Source: Lachnospiraceae bacterium
GTDB lineage: Bacteria > Bacillota > Clostridia > Lachnospirales > Lachnospiraceae
Assembly: GCA_016288005.1 (NCBI GenBank)
Contig: JAEEXY010000027.1
Coordinates: 1 to 38,331 of the forward strand
Direction of reading: 5' to 3'
Length of the DNA stretch: 38,331 nucleotides
Shown: positions 32,497 to 38,331 of the stretch, one piece after another
How positions within the stretch are numbered: the first letter of the stretch is position 1
Layout of the letters: each line of letters starts with the position of its first letter
Position numbers and translations under genes: made by a program
Notes under the pieces: model-generated
What the model saw: the letters and a program-made list of their open reading frames with translations, nothing else
What the model was told of the DNA's origin: nothing
Database searches by the model: none

Positions 32497-33776
32497 TACT
32501 GATCGCCTCCTTCCCCATTATTGACATCCGCATCCGAAACAGGAACCGCCTTTTCACCGGTGTCCCCGGGTGCCGGTTCTCCGGCAGGCTCTCCCGCAGG
32601 TACTCCGACAGGCTCTCCTGCGCTCTCTCCCGTTTTTTCTCCCGCGGGCGGGGCAGGCGGAGCGGCCTTTATCGCTGCGGCGCCTTCGTCGTTTACATTG
32701 CCGGTATCGCCCTTGAAATACTTGCCGAGGATGTTCTTAACCAGCAGCGAGAACGCGGACAGGTAAATGATGACCGCAATGATGATATCGATGATCTCTT
32801 TCGCGTATTCGGGCTGGAGAGCCTCGCCTCCGACCTGGATATACGAAATGAACACAGCCGCGAAAATGATGCCTATCGGGCTCGAAGCACCGAGCAGGGC
32901 AACGGGGATACCGTTGAAGCCCATTGAAAGGAGGGACTTAACGATAGTGTACTGCGCCGTGCCGCTCAGGTAGTAAACGCCGCCGCCGATACCGGCAAGC
33001 GCGCCCGAGATGACCATCGAAAGAACGATATTTCTCTTTGCGTTGATGCCGGCGTAGATGCTCGCGTCCTTATTGAAGCCGCAGGCCTTGAGCTCATATC
33101 CGAAGGTCCTCTTTTCGAGGATGATATAAATGATTATCGCGATGATGATCGTAAGGAATATCGAGATATTCATGTAGTTCGAACCGAGCAGCTTATCAAG
33201 TCCGGCCTTGGGGATGATAGCTGAGGGGTTCGCCGAAGCCAGCGCGCCGGTACGGTCCTTGTTGGACGCGCCCCAGAAATCCGCCAGCATCTTGGGCATA
33301 TTGTTGAGGAGCAGGTTTACCATGAAAAGGCCCAGCCAGTTGAACATGATCGAGGTGATAACCTCGTTAACGTTGAACAGCGCCTTGCAGATGCCGGGGA
33401 TGAAGCCCCATACCGCACCGCCGATCATGGCTGCGATAAGGCATACCCACCAGGGAAGCTGGAGCTGGATACCGCACACGAGAGCGCAGAAAGCGCCGAC
33501 CGTATACTGTCCGGTAGCTCCGATATTGAACAGACCCGTCTTAAACGCAAAACCTACGGAAAGACCCGTCATGATAAGGGGAGCTGCCTGATACAGAACC
33601 TTTGCCAGCTTGTCCGCACGCGAGAAACCTGCGGTAGCTATGCTTTTGAGTCCGCCGAGAGCATAGGGCGGATTGAACGCGATCAGCAGGATGAATCCGA
33701 TGAGCAGACCCGCAACGATCGAGAGGACGGACGCAAGAATGCTTATAAAAGTCTTGCTCTTGAAAAACTGTTTCAT
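32496..33776 (-). CDS. Nucleoside-type ABC transporter permease (NupP/YufP-like) with low-complexity tail
   Basis: A 426-residue BPD_transp_2 permease. The membrane domain (about residues 1-350) includes FKTGLFNIGATGQYTVGAF and ELKACGFNKDASIYAGINAKRNIVLSMVISGALAGIGGGVYYLSG. After about residue 355 the C-terminus becomes a low-complexity Pro/Gly/Ala/Glu tail of some 70 residues with repeated AGEP units, not typical of the family and probably cytoplasmic and disordered. Its coding bases are highly GC-rich. It overlaps both neighbours by one base, forming a tightly coupled NupO-NupP-NupQ block. Confidence 0.93.
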   Translation of the reverse strand: MKQFFKSKTFISILASVLSIVAGLLIGFILLIAFNPPYALGGLKSIATAGFSRADKLAKVLYQAAPLIMTGLSVGFAFKTGLFNIGATGQYTVGAFCALVCGIQLQLPWWVCLIAAMIGGAVWGFIPGICKALFNVNEVITSIMFNWLGLFMVNLLLNNMPKMLADFWGASNKDRTGALASANPSAIIPKAGLDKLLGSNYMNISIFLTIIIAIIIYIILEKRTFGYELKACGFNKDASIYAGINAKRNIVLSMVISGALAGIGGGVYYLSGTAQYTIVKSLLSMGFNGIPVALLGASSPIGIIFAAVFISYIQVGGEALQPEYAKEIIDIIIAVIIYLSAFSLLVKNILGKYFKGDTGNVNDEGAAAIKAAPPAPPAGEKTGESAGEPVGVPAGEPAGEPAPGDTGEKAVPVSDADVNNGEGGDQ

Positions 33777-35317
33777 TAAGCACGTCCTCCTTCCATGGTC
33801 TGTCTCTTTGCTCCGGCCATGTAAAGACCGAGCTCCTGCACCGTAACCTGTTTGGGATCGAATTCGCCGACGATCTCGCCCTCGTACATTACGAGGATCC
33901 TGTCGCTGACGTTCATAACCTCATCAAGCTCGAGGGAAACGAGAAGAACAGCCTTGCCTTCGTCTCTCTCCCGTACGAGCTGCTTATGGATGTATTCGAT
34001 GGCACCGACGTCAAGTCCGCGTGTGGGCTGGACCGCAACGAGCAGCTCGGGCTCTTTGCTGATCTCACGTGCGATGATAGCCTTCTGCTGGTTGCCGCCC
34101 GACATGCTGCGCGCGGTCGTTATCGGGCCCTGTCCGCTGCGTACGTCGAACTCATCGATAAGCTTCTCCGCATAGTCGCGGACAGCCTTTTTATCTATAA
34201 ATCCATGGTGTTGGAAGCGGGGCTCCCAGTACTGCTGGAGCACCAGATTCTCTTCGAGTGAATAATCCAGTACGAGACCGTGCTTATGTCTGTCCTCGGG
34301 GATATGGCTCATGCCCAGCTTTGACTTCTCACGGATCGAGGCATTGGTAATATCCTTGCCGAGGAGTTCGAGACGGCCTTCGGACATCTTCGTAAGGCCC
34401 GTAATGCCCTGTACGAACTCGGTCTGTCCGTTGCCCTCGATGCCTGCTAGACATACGATCTCGCCCGCATGAACCTCGAGTGAAACGTCATTGACCGCGT
34501 TTTTCTTATGGAGCTTTGAAGGAACGGTCACATGCTCTGCCCTGAACACGAGCTTGCCGGGCAGGATGTCCTTTTTGTCGACCTTGAAGTTGACATTTCG
34601 GCCGACCATCATCTTCGAGAGTTCCTCTTTGGTGGTCTCGGCAACATTAACGGTACCCATGTATTTGCCCTTGCGCAGTACCGTGCAGCGGTCCGCAACA
34701 GCCATGATCTCGTTAAGCTTATGGGTAATGAAAAGAATTGACTTGCCCTCAGCCTTAAATCCGCGCATGATCTCCATGAGCTCGTCGATCTCCTGGGGTG
34801 TCAGAACTGCCGTGGGCTCGTCAAAAATAAGTATCTCATTGTCGCGGTAGAGCATCTTGAGTATCTCTACTCTCTGCTGCATACCGACGGATATATCTTC
34901 GATTAAGGCATCAGGATCAACCTTGAGGCCGTATTTTTCGCTTAGATCGATAACTTTCTGTCTGGCTTCCTTTTTCTGCAGGAATCCCATCTTGTTGGGC
35001 TCTACGCCCAGAATGATATTGTCAAGTACCGTAAAGCACTCGACCAGCTTAAAGTGCTGATGCACCATACCGATGTGAAGAGCGTTCGCGTCGTTGGGAT
35101 CGTTGATCTTAACAACCTCTCCGTTCTTCTTGATGCATCCTTCCTCGGGCTGGTAAAGACCGAAAAGGACACTCATGAGTGTGGACTTGCCCGCTCCGTT
35201 CTCACCGAGCAGCGCATGTACCTCGCCCTTCTTCAGCTGAAGGGTAATGTTGTCATTCGCAATGATTCCGGGGAACCGCTTTGTGATGTTCAACATTTCA
35301 ATTACGTAATCGCTCAT
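33776..35317 (-). CDS. Nucleoside-type ABC transporter ATPase (NupO/YufO-like)
   Basis: A 513-residue protein with two ATPase domains. In the first, Walker A is LLGENGAGKST, the signature is degenerate (SVGMQQR) and Walker B is EILIFDEPTAVLTPQE. In the second, the Walker A region is modified (CLAGIEGNGQTEF), the signature is MSGGNQQKAIIARE and Walker B reads ELLVAVQPTRGLDVGA, where VQPTRG replaces the usual DEPTRG, as in related BMP/sugar ATPases. The first half carries the better ATP-binding motifs. It lies after an attenuator-like hairpin that follows the binding-protein gene. Confidence 0.93.
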   Translation of the reverse strand: MSDYVIEMLNITKRFPGIIANDNITLQLKKGEVHALLGENGAGKSTLMSVLFGLYQPEEGCIKKNGEVVKINDPNDANALHIGMVHQHFKLVECFTVLDNIILGVEPNKMGFLQKKEARQKVIDLSEKYGLKVDPDALIEDISVGMQQRVEILKMLYRDNEILIFDEPTAVLTPQEIDELMEIMRGFKAEGKSILFITHKLNEIMAVADRCTVLRKGKYMGTVNVAETTKEELSKMMVGRNVNFKVDKKDILPGKLVFRAEHVTVPSKLHKKNAVNDVSLEVHAGEIVCLAGIEGNGQTEFVQGITGLTKMSEGRLELLGKDITNASIREKSKLGMSHIPEDRHKHGLVLDYSLEENLVLQQYWEPRFQHHGFIDKKAVRDYAEKLIDEFDVRSGQGPITTARSMSGGNQQKAIIAREISKEPELLVAVQPTRGLDVGAIEYIHKQLVRERDEGKAVLLVSLELDEVMNVSDRILVMYEGEIVGEFDPKQVTVQELGLYMAGAKRQTMEGGRA

Positions 35318-35341
35318 ACCCCATATCCCTTCTTAAAAACA

Positions 35342-35380
35342 GAGGATGCTGCGCTAAACGCCGTTTGTCGCAACATCCTC
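35342..35380 (-). terminator. Attenuator-like terminator between the BMP and ATPase genes
   Basis: A 12-base stem with one mismatch (35342-35353 with 35369-35380). On the minus strand it is followed by TGTTTTTA. It lies inside the operon, right after the binding-protein gene, so partial termination would give more binding protein than membrane components. Confidence 0.75.
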
Positions 35381-35431
35381 CGTATTAGTATTGATTTTTC
35401 GACATCTCGTCGGAAGATATCCGATTAATTA

Positions 35432-36514
35432 TCAGTTCTGGTAATCAACTGCGATAGCAACCGAAGGAGCTGCGTCGGTAGCGTTCGAGATAGCGATGCT
35501 GCCGTTCTTAACCTTCTCAAAGAGAGCCTTGTACTCGTCAACAGTGAAGTTCTTCATGCTCCAGGTAGCGGTAGGAAGGCCTACGCAGCCCTCAACTGCA
35601 CCGAGAACAGAAGTCTTGCCGCCAAGATCTGCGGGCCATGTTCCACCGTTCTTGTAGAGATCGGTAAGAGCAAGAACTACAGAGTTAGCCAGCTCCTTCA
35701 TAGCTGAAGTGATGATGGTAGCGGACTCAGCGGACTGGTCAACGTCAACGCCGATAACCTTCTTGCCTGCTGCCTCAGCAGCTGCCGTACACGAAAGGTA
35801 GATACCGCCGCCGCAAGAGAATACAACTTCTGTGCCGTCTGTGTACCAGCCGGACATCTTTGTCTTGATATCGTCTGTGGGAGCGAATCCGCCGCAGTAC
35901 CAGTACTTAACGGAAACGTCGCCTGCTACGCCGAGCTCATTAGCTGCTGCGTCAGCGCCCTGAACGAAGCCGTAACCGTAACGGATAACAGCGGGAACAT
36001 CCATGCCGCCTAAGAAGCCGAGCTTGCGATAGCCTTCCTTAACTGCCGCATAACCTGCAAGGTAGCCTGCCTGCTCCTCTTTGTAGAGGATGTTGTGGGT
36101 GTTGGCTGCGGTCTTGTAGGTAGCGTAGTCAGGTGTGTGGGGCTCACCGTCAAGGAGCAGGAACTGAACTGATGAATACTGATCCTGTACCTCATAGATG
36201 GCATCCTCGAAAAGGTAGCCGGGGCAAACAACAACCTTAGCGCCCTTGTCGATAGCCTGCTTGATGGTCTCTACACGAGCCTCGGTAGAGTCCTCAGAGG
36301 GACGATAGTAGTTGTAGGTCCTTTGTGTGTCTTCAGCGTACTTCTTAACGCCTTCCCAAGCGCCCTGGTTGAAGGACTTGTCATCGATGTTTCCTACGTC
36401 TGTTACGAGAGCGATCTCATAACCGTCAGACGCCTTCTTGTCGTCTGCCTTCTTGCATGCGCCGAGTGAAAGAACCAGGCACAGTACAAGAACGAGTGAT
36501 AAAATTTTTTTCAT
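35432..36514 (-). CDS. BMP-family nucleoside-binding lipoprotein
   Basis: A 360-residue lipoprotein: signal peptide MKKILSLVLVLCLVLSLGAC with the acylated C20, then a BMP (PnrA/BmpA/NupN) domain. Conserved segments include IALVTDVGNIDDKSFNQGAWEG (the nucleoside-binding Asp-rich start), VVVCPGYLFEDAIYEVQ, KLGFLGGMDVPAVIRYGYGFVQGADAA, and VFSCGGGIYLSCTAAAEAAGKKVIGVDVDQS. It captures purine nucleosides for the downstream NupOPQ-like genes. RBS AGGAGG before the ATG at 36514. Its codons are strongly biased toward frequent forms, suggesting high expression. Confidence 0.95.
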   Translation of the reverse strand: MKKILSLVLVLCLVLSLGACKKADDKKASDGYEIALVTDVGNIDDKSFNQGAWEGVKKYAEDTQRTYNYYRPSEDSTEARVETIKQAIDKGAKVVVCPGYLFEDAIYEVQDQYSSVQFLLLDGEPHTPDYATYKTAANTHNILYKEEQAGYLAGYAAVKEGYRKLGFLGGMDVPAVIRYGYGFVQGADAAANELGVAGDVSVKYWYCGGFAPTDDIKTKMSGWYTDGTEVVFSCGGGIYLSCTAAAEAAGKKVIGVDVDQSAESATIITSAMKELANSVVLALTDLYKNGGTWPADLGGKTSVLGAVEGCVGLPTATWSMKNFTVDEYKALFEKVKNGSIAISNATDAAPSVAIAVDYQN

Positions 36515-36533
36515 TACTGTTTCCTCCTAGAAA

Positions 36534-36586
36534 TATTCGCAGGGCAAGCCTTCGACATAAAAGTCAAAATGTTTACCCTGCGAATA
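36534..36586 (-). promoter_or_regulatory. Long stem-loop at the 5' end of the BMP operon mRNA
   Basis: TATTCGCAGGG (36534-36544) pairs perfectly with CCCTGCGAATA (36576-36586), and three more pairs (one G-U in RNA) lengthen the stem to 14. The 25-base loop can form only a weak inner hairpin. It begins about where transcription should start and ends shortly before the AGGAGG site. I could not match it to a known riboswitch class; the loop is too short for the purine riboswitch. Confidence 0.7.
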
Positions 36587-36615
36587 ATTATAACATTCCG
36601 TTAATTGAAAAACAA
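36587..36615 (-). promoter_or_regulatory. Promoter of the nucleoside transporter operon
   Basis: On the minus strand TTGTTT (36610-36615), a 17-base spacer and TATAAT (36587-36592), with TG one base before the -10 (extended -10, TGTTATAAT). Confidence 0.8.
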
Positions 36616-36631
36616 GAGATAATGTATTTAA

Positions 36632-38278
36632 TTACAGTTCAAGGCTTCCCGCACAGATAAGTTTTCCGCTTATTCTGTCAAAAAGCAAAATGTCGTTTCC
36701 GCTGATGCTCACCTTTGCGTCACTGCCGATGGCATAAGTGTCGTTTCCGAACACCACTCCGGTGATCAGGTACTCGCCGATCCTGAGTTTTAAGGTCGAC
36801 TCCATACCTGTGGGCATCGCGCCGTAGATCGTCGATGCGAGCTTTCCGTCAGCCGAAAGCTTTACAGCCTCGGGACGGATACCGATCACGTAATCCTCCT
36901 CGGTCGGGATGATCTCGTCGGCCACGCTCTCGTCCTCTTCGGTCACCTTCTGGACATGATACTTGAATACCTCGTCCTTATTGGCCTTTTCCACCGCGCC
37001 CTTCTGTGACAGGCGCTTTGCGGTCTCGGCCGCTTTCTTATCCGCCTCTTCGTTGCGGCGCTTCTTCCACTCCGCCATATTGAGAGGCTCGGAAGGCACA
37101 AACCTTGCCTTTACGCCGTCAAAGATATCGAGCGAAACGCTGCCGTCCGACTGCGCGGTCCCCTTGCCCTCGACAAAGTTGATTGAAGGATTTCCTACGA
37201 AATCCGCAACGAAAAGGTTGCCGGGTCTCGAATAAACGGTAAGGGGCGCGTCGTACTGCTGGAGCACGCCGTTGTTGATGAGGCATATCCTGGTCGCCAG
37301 GGTCATGGCTTCCATCTGGTCGTGCGTAACGTAAACGAAAGTGCTGCCTGTCTCAACATGGAGTCTCTGGAGCTCGTATCTCATCTCGAGACGGAGCTTC
37401 GCGTCAAGGTTTGACAGAGGCTCATCCATAAAGAGCACCTGGGGCTCGGGAGCCAGAGTTCTGGCGATCGCCACTCTCTGCTGCTGTCCGCCCGAAAGCT
37501 CCGCGGGATATCTGTCCATGAACATACCGATCTTAACGATGCGGGCGCATGCGCGTACCTTCGAATCGATCTCCTCTTTGCTGAGCTTTCTCTTCTCGAT
37601 AACTGGCTTGCCGCCTTTCGTTACCTCGAATCTGTCGTTGAGTTCCTTGCCCTCCGCCTGATAGTGCGCTTTGATCGCCGCGAGCTTTTCCTCGTAAGCG
37701 GTGAGCTTTGTCTTTGCCGCCGCGGTGGGGTCGGCTGCGGTGTGTATACCGAGTCCGAGCAGTTCCTTAGCGGAGAATACCGAGATATTGTAATTGTCGA
37801 TCAGCTTTACCTGCGCCTTTTTCTCGTCGAGCTTGCCGTTCTTTCCGACGCACTCTCCCACGATCTCCCTGATCCTTTTGCCGTTCGAGAGAGCCCTCGC
37901 GATGTCGGCGGTCTGCTTTGCCTCATCATCGAGAACGGGCAGCTCTTCGTTGATGTTCTTCAGACCGAAGGAGATATTCTCATAAACGGTCATGTTGGGC
38001 CAGAGCGCGTAGTTCTGGAACAGGAAACCGACCTTTCTCTTGTTGGCGGGAACGTTGATGCCCGCGTTCGAGTCGAATACGACCCTGTCGCCGATCGTAA
38101 TGCGTCCCTCGGTGGGTGTCTCGAGGCCCGCGATCATACGCAGCAGCGTTGTCTTACCGCAGCCCGAAGGCCCCAGAAGGGTTACGAACGAATTATCGGG
38201 GATGTCGAGGCTGATATTGTCAACTCCGAAGAACTTTCCCCAGCGTTTTGTAATGTTTTCCAGTTTAATCCCGGGCAT
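36632..38278 (-). CDS. Enlarged MalK/UgpC-like sugar ABC transporter ATPase
   Basis: A 548-residue ATPase, against about 370 for MalK/MsmK. Walker A GPSGCGKT (36-43), Q-loop FQNYALWP (Q88), signature LSGGQQQR (261-268), Walker B VLFMDEP (281-287), D-loop SNLDAKLR and switch His H319 are all intact. Between Q-loop and signature there is an extra, mostly helical and charged segment of about 120 residues (about 108-237). The C-terminal OB-type regulatory domain has a second insertion of about 50 residues (from AEWKKRRNEEADKKAAE to the acidic EEDESVADEI). It probably energises a CUT1 sugar importer. ATG at 38278 sits nine bases from AGGAGG; a GTG two codons earlier is too close to it. Confidence 0.92.
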   Translation of the reverse strand: MPGIKLENITKRWGKFFGVDNISLDIPDNSFVTLLGPSGCGKTTLLRMIAGLETPTEGRITIGDRVVFDSNAGINVPANKRKVGFLFQNYALWPNMTVYENISFGLKNINEELPVLDDEAKQTADIARALSNGKRIREIVGECVGKNGKLDEKKAQVKLIDNYNISVFSAKELLGLGIHTAADPTAAAKTKLTAYEEKLAAIKAHYQAEGKELNDRFEVTKGGKPVIEKRKLSKEEIDSKVRACARIVKIGMFMDRYPAELSGGQQQRVAIARTLAPEPQVLFMDEPLSNLDAKLRLEMRYELQRLHVETGSTFVYVTHDQMEAMTLATRICLINNGVLQQYDAPLTVYSRPGNLFVADFVGNPSINFVEGKGTAQSDGSVSLDIFDGVKARFVPSEPLNMAEWKKRRNEEADKKAAETAKRLSQKGAVEKANKDEVFKYHVQKVTEEDESVADEIIPTEEDYVIGIRPEAVKLSADGKLASTIYGAMPTGMESTLKLRIGEYLITGVVFGNDTYAIGSDAKVSISGNDILLFDRISGKLICAGSLEL

Positions 38279-38280
38279 GA

Positions 38281-38331
38281 TCACTTACCTCCTATACCGC
38301 TGTCAAGGCTTGCGCCGGTCAGCTTGTTAAC
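38281..38331 (-). CDS. C-terminal end of an unidentified gene at the window edge
   Basis: Reading leftward from the edge on the minus strand, one frame is open for 16 codons (VNKLTGASLDSGIGGK) and ends in TGA at 38281-38283, two bases before the ATPase ATG; the other two frames are closed. The stop/RBS/ATG packing suggests a coupled upstream gene, possibly a permease of the same importer, but the piece is too short for identification. Confidence 0.4.
   Translation of the reverse strand, partial: VNKLTGASLDSGIGGK

Noticed and set aside
36534-36586. Purine riboswitch ahead of the nucleoside transporter operon
   Set aside because: The 25-base loop cannot hold the two hairpins and conserved junction of that class.

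Overview
The window looks like a chromosome segment from an anaerobic Clostridia bacterium, most likely a gut or rumen Lachnospiraceae member. I infer this from the YesM/YesN two-component pair, a GPH sugar symporter with GH105 and GH125 enzymes, NupNOPQ-type nucleoside ABC genes, biotin scavenging by BirA/BioY, AGGAGG-type ribosome binding sites, sigma-A promoters and roughly half G+C (by eye). No rRNA, tRNA, CRISPR array, insertion sequence or prophage gene was recognised.

Layout. 1-3810: the end of a sugar ABC transporter (two permeases) followed by a YesM-type sensor kinase and a short YesN-type regulator. 3815-5609: birA and bioY behind a BirA-box operator/promoter. 5609-5758: strongly structured DNA between convergent genes. 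5772-9261 (minus): a c-di-GMP pair, an EAL phosphodiesterase followed one base later by a diguanylate cyclase whose N-terminus is an ICMT-like membrane methyltransferase domain. 9506-10867: a secreted beta-helix protein. 10964-12831 (minus): a PAP2 phosphatase and a GT4 glycosyltransferase. 12997-15434 (minus): a cation efflux protein and a DUF2130 protein. 15759-17198: an ATPase with a nuclease-like C-terminus, whose promoter lies in two tandem palindromes of identical geometry.

17304-30421 is a carbohydrate/phosphoester locus controlled, I infer, by its own LacI-type regulator (29378-30421). Three palindromic sites with a CG-centred core lie at the promoters of (a) the minus-strand PHP / beta-propeller / alpha-toroid / metallophosphoesterase operon, next to the divergent GH125 gene, (b) the GH105 / GPH symporter / lipoprotein / phosphodiesterase operon, and (c) the regulator itself. 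Three unrelated phosphoesterase folds beside a mannosidase and a GH105 enzyme suggest use of a phosphorylated glycan. Three copies of a palindromic intergenic repeat occur in the window, two of them bordering this locus's genes and one at 10.9 kb; one copy supplies the stop codons of two convergent genes.

30530-36514 (minus) holds a YitT-family membrane protein and a nucleoside-type BMP/ABC transporter operon with an attenuator after the binding-protein gene and a long hairpin at its mRNA 5' end. 36632-38278 (minus) is a MalK-like ATPase enlarged by two insertions, preceded at the window edge by the last codons of another gene.
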